Origin: a virus | Length of the DNA: 39,806 nt | Virus record (IMG/VR): IMGVR_UViG_3300025099_000053 | Coordinates: 1-39,806 of that record | Direction: 5' to 3' (one strand) | Part shown: piece by piece, positions 28,951-37,000 of the stretch | Layout: every line of letters starts with the position of its first letter | How positions within the stretch are numbered: the first letter of the stretch is position 1 | Program-made: the position numbers and the translations under genes | Notes under the pieces: model-generated | Database searches by the model: none | Seen by the model: the letters and a program-made list of their open reading frames with translations, nothing else | Told to the model about the DNA's origin: nothing

Positions 28951-29517
28951 ATGGTTGAGACAATTAATCATGCTGCCCAGCAGAAATTGTTAAAAGCTAC
29001 TGGTCTTAAGAAATTTACTAAGTTTCTAAAGACTGTTGGCTATACATACGAATTTGTTGGCAGTCTTCAGCCCGTAGAAGACAAAGAAAGAAGTTCGGGA
29101 GAAGGTGGTTTGCTGCCAAGAACATTGCCGTTTACAATGTACCCAGCAGATTTCGAGGTCTTTAACGCAGAAGGTAAGCCAGTTGCTTATGTTAAAGCTG
29201 CGTTTAGAGCTGGATATGACTACAAAAAAGGTAAAGAGGAAGGTACACTTCCGTATTACGTATTTACTGAATTGCAAGAAGCTGCAAAGCTTAGTGCGGA
29301 GAGCATAAACAATACCAAACTAGAACTAGAGTTTGTCTATTTCTATGATGGTAATTACGGTAAAACAATAGAAGACATTGACGAGGTAACAGAACAATAC
29401 GGTTACTACAAATATGTCAGAGGTAAAACAAAAAGACTAGCCCAAAGAGGTTATGCACTTACGTTTGCAGCTGCGCAAGAAAAAATAGTTAATGACCCAA
29501 CAAGAGTGTTTGTGTAA
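28951..29517 (+). CDS. Hypothetical protein
   Basis: A 188-residue protein. ATG 28951 is used because AAAGGATGG ends 5 bases before it; an in-frame GTG at 28930 would sit upstream of that site. The N-terminal third is basic (QQKLLKATGLKKFTKFLKTVGYTYEF). The middle FTMYPADFEVFNAEGKPVAYVKAAFRAGYDY is beta-rich. The C terminus is helical (ALTFAAAQEKIVNDP). No family recognised. Confidence 0.6.
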   Translation: MVETINHAAQQKLLKATGLKKFTKFLKTVGYTYEFVGSLQPVEDKERSSGEGGLLPRTLPFTMYPADFEVFNAEGKPVAYVKAAFRAGYDYKKGKEEGTLPYYVFTELQEAAKLSAESINNTKLELEFVYFYDGNYGKTIEDIDEVTEQYGYYKYVRGKTKRLAQRGYALTFAAAQEKIVNDPTRVFV

Positions 29518-29759
29518 TGTTGGTATTTATAGAACTGTTTATTAATCAGTGGCAAGGTCAGTCGTGGGATTGGAAAGTGTTTTACGGATTAGCAATATTC
29601 TTTTTTGTTAATTTGTTTTATATGATTAGCAAACTTATGTTTGTCTCATTAAGACTTTACATAGCAGAAAAAAATGCGCCTAAGTCTACGCCTAAGTCAG
29701 ACTTTATACAAAGAATGATTGACGGAGAAGAATTAGACGCAAAAAATATGTTTAAGTAA
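29517..29759 (+). CDS. Small membrane protein
   Basis: An 80-residue protein with one long or two short membrane helices (residues 18-50, DWKVFYGLAIFFFVNLFYMI then KLMFVSLRLYI) and a charged soluble C-terminal tail (APKSTPKSDFIQRMIDGEEL). It overlaps its neighbours at TAATG junctions on both sides. As an early-region membrane protein it could act in superinfection exclusion, but there is no direct evidence. Confidence 0.55.
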   Translation: MLVFIELFINQWQGQSWDWKVFYGLAIFFFVNLFYMISKLMFVSLRLYIAEKNAPKSTPKSDFIQRMIDGEELDAKNMFK

Positions 29760-29875
29760 TGCGTAATTATCAGTCGAGACATAGAGTTAAGTATCAGTAT
29801 TGGAAACCGCCAAAAAAAAATAATTACAAAGGATATATAGCTAGCAGCGCTACGACCGAAGCATTATACAAATAA
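29759..29875 (+). CDS. 38-residue basic hypothetical protein
   Basis: A short Tyr/Lys/Arg-rich ORF (begins MRNYQSRHRVKYQYWKPPKK) coupled to the preceding gene by a TAATG junction. No fold or family is evident. It could be a small nucleic-acid-binding protein. It ends 73 bases before the ParB-like gene. Confidence 0.45.
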   Translation: MRNYQSRHRVKYQYWKPPKKNNYKGYIASSATTEALYK

Positions 29876-29936
29876 CACTTGAGCGGCACAGTCATAGCGC
29901 TTATCTAATGTTAGCCATGCTTTTGAAAACCTACGC

Positions 29937-29948
29937 TATAATGTACGA
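29937..29948 (+). promoter_or_regulatory. Putative leaderless promoter of the packaging operon
   Basis: A perfect TATAAT (29937-29942) stands 6 bases before ATG 29949, which lacks a Shine-Dalgarno sequence. No clear -35 or TGN extension. It would drive the ParB-like, terminase, portal and minor capsid genes. Confidence 0.5.
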
Positions 29949-30542
29949 ATGGAAACAAAAGTAACTTATGACAGACTACACCTCTTTACATTCGAGGAAC
30001 AAAATCCTAAAGACCATAACTTAGGAGAAATAGAATTTTCTATAAAACGTTTTGGATTTATAGAACTGCCCGTAGTAAATGACACTACGGGTATTTTAGT
30101 TGCAGGACACGGAAGAATATCTGCGCTGCAAGGAATGTATCAAAGACAAGAAGACTTACCAAGATACATAGACTTAGAAGAAGAGACTAATGAATGGTTA
30201 GTGCCAACACTACATGTTACTTTTGATACAGATGAAGAAGCAAAAGCTTATTTAATTGCTAGTAACTCTTTAACAATAGATGGCGGCTGGAACGAAGCAA
30301 TGCTTATGGAAATGTTATCTGAAATAGATGCTTCAACAGGTTCACTCTTAGGTACAGGTTTTGACCAACAAGCAGTAATGGATATGCTGCATGCTAATGA
30401 CAAACCAATGTTTGAAGAAGATTTTGGGCAACAGACACACAAGATAGTTGTACCAGCAACAGATATAGCGCAGGCTGAAGAAATTAAATACGCAATAGAA
30501 GAAATGGGGTGGGAATGCCAAATCAAGACGACCACCAAATAG
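29949..30542 (+). CDS. ParB-like nuclease-domain protein
   Basis: A 197-residue protein. NPKDHNLGEIEFSIKRFGFIELPVVND followed by LVAGHGRISALQGM is the ParB/Srx N-terminal domain (HN...I..SI...G....PVV....g.ivaGHgR..A). Such domains bind or hydrolyse CTP or ATP in some members. In phages the gene often lies beside the small terminase and may act in DNA packaging, modification or nicking. The C-terminal part carries a KIVVPATDIAQAEEIKYAIEEMG strand-helix unit. It precedes the packaging genes. Confidence 0.75.
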   Translation: METKVTYDRLHLFTFEEQNPKDHNLGEIEFSIKRFGFIELPVVNDTTGILVAGHGRISALQGMYQRQEDLPRYIDLEEETNEWLVPTLHVTFDTDEEAKAYLIASNSLTIDGGWNEAMLMEMLSEIDASTGSLLGTGFDQQAVMDMLHANDKPMFEEDFGQQTHKIVVPATDIAQAEEIKYAIEEMGWECQIKTTTK

Positions 30543-30844
30543 AAATACCTATACAAATAAAAGAAGCAATGCAGACTTATATATCTTTTTTAACTGCAAA
30601 CTTTGCATACGATGAAGTAGAAGAAGTAGAATTTCGTATGTTAAGAGAATCAATTATAGATGCAATGTTTTTACAAGGAGATTTAGCAGTTATGGAGCGT
30701 AACGGCATCGAGATAACAGGCAACGATTTATTTAACGCTGCGTGCATATTGATGACAGATTTGCTATATAATGCTACAAGCGGCAATAACGAAGTCGTAA
30801 AAGAAGTTCTGCGAGATGTAGGACTAGCGGTAGTTAACAGCTAA
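30515..30844 (+). CDS. Hypothetical protein
   Basis: A 109-residue acidic helical protein between the ParB-like and small terminase genes. I use ATG 30515 (MPNQDDHQ...), with GGGGTGGG as weak ribosome-binding site; an in-frame GTG is 6 bases upstream. It overlaps the ParB-like gene by 28 bases. Segments such as FRMLRESIIDAMFLQG and DLFNAACILMTDLLYNA suggest a helical bundle. Function is unknown, possibly packaging related. Confidence 0.55.
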   Translation: MPNQDDHQIEIPIQIKEAMQTYISFLTANFAYDEVEEVEFRMLRESIIDAMFLQGDLAVMERNGIEITGNDLFNAACILMTDLLYNATSGNNEVVKEVLRDVGLAVVNS

Positions 30845-30885
30845 AACTAAACAGGCTTTAGTTTGTTGACCTAACAGGATTAGGT
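30844..30885 (+). promoter_or_regulatory. Tandem CAGG-loop hairpins in the terminase leader
   Basis: Hairpin 1: AAACTAAA (30844-30851), loop CAGGC, TTTAGTTT (30857-30864). Hairpin 2: ACCTAA (30869-30874), loop CAGGA, TTAGGT (30880-30885). The second ends 4 bases before ATG 30890, and the only ribosome-binding candidates (AGGA in its loop or AGG in its 3' arm) lie within it. Confidence 0.6.
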
Positions 30886-30889
30886 AACA

Positions 30890-31333
30890 ATGGCAGGAAG
30901 ACCAACGAAACTTACAACAGAATTAATGAATGAGATAGCACAATATCTTCGTGCTGGAAATTACATAGAAACAACAGCTGCATTAGTAGGTATTAATCGT
31001 GACAGTATTTATGAATGGATAAAGCGCGGCAACAAAGAACAAGAGCGATTAAAACAGAATCCTAGAGCTAAAATACGTAAAAAAGAATCTCTTTTTGTTG
31101 AATTTTCCGACACAGTAAAAAAGAGTCAAGCACAGTCAGAAGCAATGTTAGTTGGATTAATAGGTCAAGCTGCACAAAAGAACTGGACAGCTGCTGCATG
31201 GCGATTAGAACGCAAGTTCCCCGATAAGTGGGGCAAAACAGAACGTAATGTTGCAACAGCGCAAGATGACCCAGTAAAAGAATTAGCTAAACAAATAGAG
31301 GACTTACGCAATGATAAATCTTCAGAAGGGTAA
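30890..31333 (+). CDS. terS: Terminase small subunit
   Basis: A 147-residue protein. RPTKLTTELMNEIAQYLRAGNYIETTAALVGINRDSIYEWIKRG is the N-terminal helix-turn-helix that recognises phage DNA. The C-terminal KNWTAAAWRLERKFPDKWGK is the conserved end of this small terminase family. It forms a ring that loads the large subunit at the packaging start site. Its only ribosome-binding site lies within hairpin 2 of the leader. It overlaps the large subunit gene by 23 bases. Confidence 0.9.
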   Translation: MAGRPTKLTTELMNEIAQYLRAGNYIETTAALVGINRDSIYEWIKRGNKEQERLKQNPRAKIRKKESLFVEFSDTVKKSQAQSEAMLVGLIGQAAQKNWTAAAWRLERKFPDKWGKTERNVATAQDDPVKELAKQIEDLRNDKSSEG

Positions 31334-32528
31334 GCAACTCGATTCTATATTAGATTCGACAGCACGTATAAATATATGGCAAGGTTCGGTATCTAGTGGC
31401 AAGACAATATCATCTCTTATCAGATGGATAGAATTTTGTCAGACTGGGGCAAAAGGTAACTTATTAATGGTAGGTAAGACCGAAAGAACGCTAAAAAGAA
31501 ACGTTATCGACGTTTTAGGCGAGTTAATGGACGGTTCGGGCAGTTTAATTACACGAACTGGCAGCGGAGAGATACAAATAGGCAACAGAACTATCTATAT
31601 CGTAGGTGCTAATGACGAAAGAGCTGAAGCAAAGATACGCGGGCTGACACTTGCTGGGGCTTATGGAGACGAAGTAACACTATGGGCTGAATCTTTTTTT
31701 AATATGCTTTTATCTCGATTACGTGTACAGAACGCACAAATGTTTTTAACAACTAACCCCGATAGTCCGAACCACTGGTTAAAAAAGAAGTTTTTAGATA
31801 GAGAAGATGAACTTGACATAAAAAACTTTGCTTTTGAATTAGACGATAATCATACACTTGACCCTAAGTATGTAGAGTCACTTAAGGCAGAGTACAGCCC
31901 AGCATCTAGTTTATGGTACAGAAGGTTTATAAACGGCGAGTGGGTTATGGCAGAAGGCGCTGTTTATGATTGCTTTGATAGATTACATAATGTTGTTAAT
32001 GAGCTGCCAAAGATGAGAGAGTACTGGGTAGGTATTGACTATGGCACAACTAATCCGTTTACCGCTATTCTCATAGGCGAAGGAGAAGACGACAAGTTAT
32101 ACGCAGTCAAAGAATACTATTATGATTCTAAAAAAGGACAAAGACAATTATCTGATGCGGAATACTCAAGAGAGCTGACAAAGTTTTTAGAGGGTTATGA
32201 CGTAAGGCGAATATTTGTTGACCCTTCTGCTGCTAGTTTTATAACGCAGCTGTGGAGAGATAATCATTTAGGTGTATCAAAAGCGAACAACAATGTACAA
32301 GATGGTATTAGAATAGTATACAACTTATTAGGAAGTCGTAAGCTGCAAGTTCATAACAGCTGTACTAACTTAATCGAAGAGATTGAGTCGTATGTTTGGG
32401 ATGTCAAGCAACAAGAAAAAGGCGAAGATAAACCTTTAAAACGTAATGACCATGCAGTAGATGCGCTAAGATATGCAATGATAAGTTTAGGCGCTATATG
32501 GCGACATTGGATTACAAGGAGTGAGTGA
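31311..32528 (+). CDS. terL: Terminase large subunit
   Basis: A 405-residue packaging motor. ATPase motifs: Walker A GSVSSGKT (residues 25-32) and Walker B region LAGAYGDEVT (about 115), with the coupling FLTTNPD further on. Nuclease domain: VGIDYGTTNPFTAILIG (about 240), FVDPSAASF (about 300) and NDHAVDALRYA (about 382), the three acidic clusters of the RNase H-like fold. The length is normal for PBSX-type terminases. It cuts concatemeric DNA and pumps it into the prohead. Confidence 0.95.
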   Translation: MINLQKGKQLDSILDSTARINIWQGSVSSGKTISSLIRWIEFCQTGAKGNLLMVGKTERTLKRNVIDVLGELMDGSGSLITRTGSGEIQIGNRTIYIVGANDERAEAKIRGLTLAGAYGDEVTLWAESFFNMLLSRLRVQNAQMFLTTNPDSPNHWLKKKFLDREDELDIKNFAFELDDNHTLDPKYVESLKAEYSPASSLWYRRFINGEWVMAEGAVYDCFDRLHNVVNELPKMREYWVGIDYGTTNPFTAILIGEGEDDKLYAVKEYYYDSKKGQRQLSDAEYSRELTKFLEGYDVRRIFVDPSAASFITQLWRDNHLGVSKANNNVQDGIRIVYNLLGSRKLQVHNSCTNLIEEIESYVWDVKQQEKGEDKPLKRNDHAVDALRYAMISLGAIWRHWITRSE

Positions 32529-32532
32529 ACAG

Positions 32533-32610
32533 ATGCCAAAGAAAAAAGGTTATCCTAAAGCACAAAAGGCAAAGAAAAAAGGAATGCCTAAAAAAAAGAA
32601 AAAATATTAA
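32533..32610 (+). CDS. 25-residue poly-lysine peptide
   Basis: A tiny ORF, MPKKKGYPKAQKAKKKGMPKKKKKY in content (about half Lys), between the terminase and portal genes. AAGGAG lies a normal distance before its ATG, and its stop overlaps the portal ATG (TAATG), so translation is plausible. It may bind DNA or only deliver ribosomes to the portal gene. Short basic peptides at this place occur in other phages. Confidence 0.5.
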   Translation: MPKKKGYPKAQKAKKKGMPKKKKKY

Positions 32611-34097
32611 TGTTAAATCTACCCGCAAACGGGTCGGCTTATCCGCCCGAAAACCACAAACAAATATTTAGGGTTTATCAAGAACATTCTGCATGGCATG
32701 CGGGAGACCCAGCTGTACTTAGAAAGACGTATGCTGACGTGCCACAAGACTATAGACCAAGACGTTATATGTTTTGGACACGCAAGGGCGCAACAGAGCT
32801 GCAAACAGACAGACACCAAATACACGTACCTTTAGCTGGAGACATAGCACAAACAAGTGCTGATTTATTATTTTCTGAACCACCTAACTTTGTTATACAA
32901 GATGAAGAAGCATCAGACCAAGATACAATAAAAACGCAAGATGCACTGAACAATTTAATAGATTACTGCGGACTTAAAAATAAACTACTAGAAGCTGGGG
33001 AGACATCATCAGCAATGGGTGGTGTATTTTTAAGATTAGTTTGGGATAGTAGATTTATGGATTCTCCAAAGATACAAGTAGTTAACCCCGACAGGGCTAT
33101 TGCAACGTTTATGTATGGAGAGTTAGTCGCCGTAGGATATGTTAGCGAATATGAACCAGTAGATGGACAAGGTGTTTATCGTCATATAGAACATCATAAA
33201 GACGGCAGAATAGAACACGCATTGTATCATGGTACTAAGACAAATATGGGTGTAAGGGTTGAGCTTACAAAATTAGCAGATACAGCTGACCTTGAAGAAG
33301 AAGTATTATTACCGTTTCAAGGACTTGCTTCTGTTTACGTACCTAATCAAAGACCATTACGAAGATTAAAAGGTTATGAATATGGTCGTTCTGACTATGA
33401 CGGCATAGAGGGATTATTTGACGCTATTGATGAATCTTACACATCATGGATGCGAGATATTAGACTTGGTAAATCAAGAATAGTTGTGCCTACAGAATAC
33501 TTAGAAAGAAGGGGTCGTGGGAGAGGTACTACTTTTGATATAGATGCAGAAGTATTTACTGGATTAGAGATAGACCCTAACGGAGAATCTAAAGGCATAC
33601 AGCCAATACAATTTGATATTAGAGATGCAGCACACAAAAATACCGTGATGGAACTTATAGATAGAGCCGTTACAGCTGCTGGTTACAGTCCACAGTCATT
33701 CGGCATTAACATTGAAGGTAGAGCAGAGAGCGGTACAGCACTTAAACTTCGTGAAAGAAAATCATTTACAACACAAGGTAAAAAGCAAAGATACTACACA
33801 CCACCATTACAAGACATACTGTATAAATTACAACTTATTGATGTAGAGATATTTAGTAAACAATACAAACCACTTAAGCTACGTATTGAATGGCAAGATG
33901 CAGTACAACAAGATGTCAGAGAATCTGCAACAGTAATTGAATCACTACATAGAGCGCAAGCTGCATCATTAGATACAAAAGTTAGATTACTTAACCCCGA
34001 ACTATCAGAAGAAGAAGTAGAACAAGAAGTACTTAAGATAGCAACTAATTTTAACTTGTCTGACCAAAACGTATCTGATGTCCTAGACTTACCATGA
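32610..34097 (+). CDS. Portal protein (SPP1 gp6-like)
   Basis: A 495-residue protein after the large terminase. HVPLAGDIAQTSADLLFSEPPNF is the usual early segment of SPP1-type portals (lp..i....a.llfgE.p.i). ETSSAMGGVFLRLVWD and the YGRSDYDGIEGLFDAIDE block (D..gl...iDe.y) followed by RAVTAAGYSPQSFGINIEGRAESGTALKLRE confirm it. It forms the dodecameric portal at one capsid vertex and the docking site for terminase and neck. Confidence 0.9.
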   Translation: MLNLPANGSAYPPENHKQIFRVYQEHSAWHAGDPAVLRKTYADVPQDYRPRRYMFWTRKGATELQTDRHQIHVPLAGDIAQTSADLLFSEPPNFVIQDEEASDQDTIKTQDALNNLIDYCGLKNKLLEAGETSSAMGGVFLRLVWDSRFMDSPKIQVVNPDRAIATFMYGELVAVGYVSEYEPVDGQGVYRHIEHHKDGRIEHALYHGTKTNMGVRVELTKLADTADLEEEVLLPFQGLASVYVPNQRPLRRLKGYEYGRSDYDGIEGLFDAIDESYTSWMRDIRLGKSRIVVPTEYLERRGRGRGTTFDIDAEVFTGLEIDPNGESKGIQPIQFDIRDAAHKNTVMELIDRAVTAAGYSPQSFGINIEGRAESGTALKLRERKSFTTQGKKQRYYTPPLQDILYKLQLIDVEIFSKQYKPLKLRIEWQDAVQQDVRESATVIESLHRAQAASLDTKVRLLNPELSEEEVEQEVLKIATNFNLSDQNVSDVLDLP

Positions 34098-34098
34098 T

Positions 34099-37000
34099 AT
34101 GGCTTATGACCCAGTTAATAATGAACAGCTAGTTGAATCGCAAGCTGAAGTATTCAGAGACATCTCTGAATTTTTAACAGAGCTTACAGCCAATGAAGTA
34201 CTAGATGGCAATACAAATGCAGAATATTTATCTTCTGTAGAGTCATGGCTACAATTTAAACAAAAGTCATATCAAAAACTATTTGAAGAAGCAGCAAAAC
34301 AAGCTGACAAAGCAATTGCTGCAATACCAACATCCATAACTAATGCAGTAGAAATTGCTTACTCTATTGGAGAACAAACAGCAGCAGCAGAATTACTTGC
34401 AGCAGGTATTACGCCCGATGTGAGTGGTGGATTTCAAACATTATCACAATATGCACTAGATGGTTTAATGGATGCTGCAATAAATAGAATGGGTAATCGT
34501 GTTAACAAGCTAAATATAGTTAATGGCGTACAAGATGCCTTTAGAGAAGCTACAGAGTCCGCAGCAGCGCTAGTTTTAAGCGGTGGGGCAACATTAGAGG
34601 ATGCAACAGAAATAGCCGTTAACAGCTTATTAGACAAAGGTTTAAAGACTATAAATGTCGGCAATAGGAAGATGGGGATAGATGCTTACGCTGAAACGTC
34701 AATCAGAACTATTGCTGGTAATGCACAAGTACAAGGTTCTATAGATAGATATGAAGATGCAGACCAATATCTTAGTTTTGTAACTGACAGTCCGATGGAA
34801 TGTGATTTATGCAGACCATACGAAGGCAAAGTTATACGTACAACTAATGACTTAGAAAAGATACCACCAAAATTTCACGAAGTACCTAGTTTAGATACAG
34901 CAAAAGCTGATGGTTTATTTCATCCTAACTGCACGCATTCATTGCAGGTATATATTGACGGCTACTCCGAACCACCAACAGATACAGACGACAGTGTTAA
35001 TGGAGATAGGCGTAGTAAGATACGTAGATTACAAAAGCTAGAAAAAACTAACAGACTAAAAGAAAAAATATACAGAGAGAATGGCAGCAAGAATCGTGCA
35101 GCTGGCGCAAAAAAAAGAGCTGCAAAATATAAAGCCGAACGTAGAAGATTAGAAAACTTGCTTGAACGTAACTCATTAGGTTGGTTTACTGGAGAACAGA
35201 GACTAAGACGTTTAGCTGAATCTGTTAATATACCAGTAGAAGTACTTGACAAAGCAAAAGGTAACTTACCGCAGCTAAACAAGTTAGTTAGTCAAGCAGG
35301 TGGATTTACTGGCATAGACCCAAGACTTATTAGCCCACAAGTTAGAGCAGATGTCGCAGCTGTACTTGAACCACCAAACATAAAAGATTACGGTGTAGAT
35401 AGTTTTGATAAGTTAACAGTACAGCAGCAAAAAGATTTACGATATGCTTTTTATAAATTTTATGAAGCAGACGTTGGTGTTATGAACTACTTAGAAGATA
35501 ATGATAGTTTTCATAAACCGCCACCATTACCGAAAGAAGTAAAGAGTAAAAAACAATTTGATGACTTTGTAAGTTCAAGAAGTGGTACTAAACATTACTC
35601 TAATGATTACGGTCAATGGCAATGGGATAACAACAAAGGTAAACCAGTTATTGCATGGCAAGATGATTTAAAAGAACAATGGGCTGACACTATAGATAGA
35701 AAAATACTAGAACAAAAAGCAGCTGGCGCTAGAACAGATGGGCAACAGGTCATAGCTGGTGGTTTACCTTCATCGGGTAAAACATTTACATTAGCTAATA
35801 AAGGTAAAGTTGATTCTATAAGAACATACAACTTAGATGACTATGTCATATTAAACACTGACGACTTTAAGACAGAAATCATTATAAGAGATTATGCAAG
35901 TAAAATTGATAAAAATATAGATAAGAAAATGTCAGAGTTGTTTATCGCAGCAGATGCAACGGCAGCAGGTTCTAAATTAGAAAAAAGCCATCCATTGTAT
36001 AAACTTATAAATGCAACACACCCCGATATAGCAAAAGATATTTTAAACAAAGATTTTAGTAAAGATATTTTGACTGAAGTACGTGAAGCTATTGTAGCAA
36101 GAACACCCATTGGTAATACAGGGTTATTTGGATTTGAAGCTGCAAACATTATACACAGTGAATCATCCGCAATGCTTAAAGTAGCAACTGATGAAGTAGG
36201 TAAAGAAAGATTAAACATTATACATGACGTTACATTAGGTTCAAAAAGACCTATAGAAGCTGCAACTAAATTAATAGAAAAAAATAACTATGCAAAAGCA
36301 GATGTTATGTTTATAAACTTTACTAAAGAACAAGCAGTTGATTCTGTAGTTGACAGGTACATAAAAGGAAACTTTAACAACGTTCTTACGACAGGTAGAG
36401 GTGGTCGTTATGTTACTAAAGAGGTATTAGATGGTATGACATCTAAAATAAACAAAACTGATAGTGCAGGTAAGCAGCTGCGTGAAAAAACTTTAGATTT
36501 ACTTGGTAGAGAAGCAATGGCTGATAACGAAGGATTCTTAGTAGATTTACTAGAATCAGACATCATATCAGAAGATTTAGAAGATATACAGATAATTAAC
36601 AGGTACAGCGAAATAGACCCGTCTACTGGACAAGCAATACCGCAACGTATTGACCTTGAAATTAAAGATGGCAAGATAGTCGCTAAGAGAGCTGCTAGGG
36701 GAGCTGACGGACTAAAGGTTAAAACAAGTAAAGCAACGCAAAAGGTTGTAAGAAAAAACAATGTACCTACAGATAGGCTTGATGAAATGATAGATTATCA
36801 AACAAATGCAGATGGTTCTGTCAACCAAGCTTACCTTGCAAAAATAGAGGCAAGAAAAGCACTATTTAAAAGTCAAGGCTTAAAACCCGATGATGCACCT
36901 TTGTATATAATTGCTGAACAACAAGGCTTTACTGGTAAACCAAAAACATTACCTACAATGGCAGCTTTACAAAAAAATGGCGTTAGAAGTGATTATCAAG

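Noticed and set aside
30866-30894. TTGACC as a -35 box before the small terminase
   Set aside because: No acceptable -10 is found at 16-18 bases, which would fall on the start codon; the sequence is better explained by the hairpin stem.
36408-36761. 117-residue ORF on the - strand inside the minor capsid gene
   Set aside because: It is antisense to a clear coding sequence with Ser/Leu/Ile-rich composition; no promoter or ribosome-binding site.
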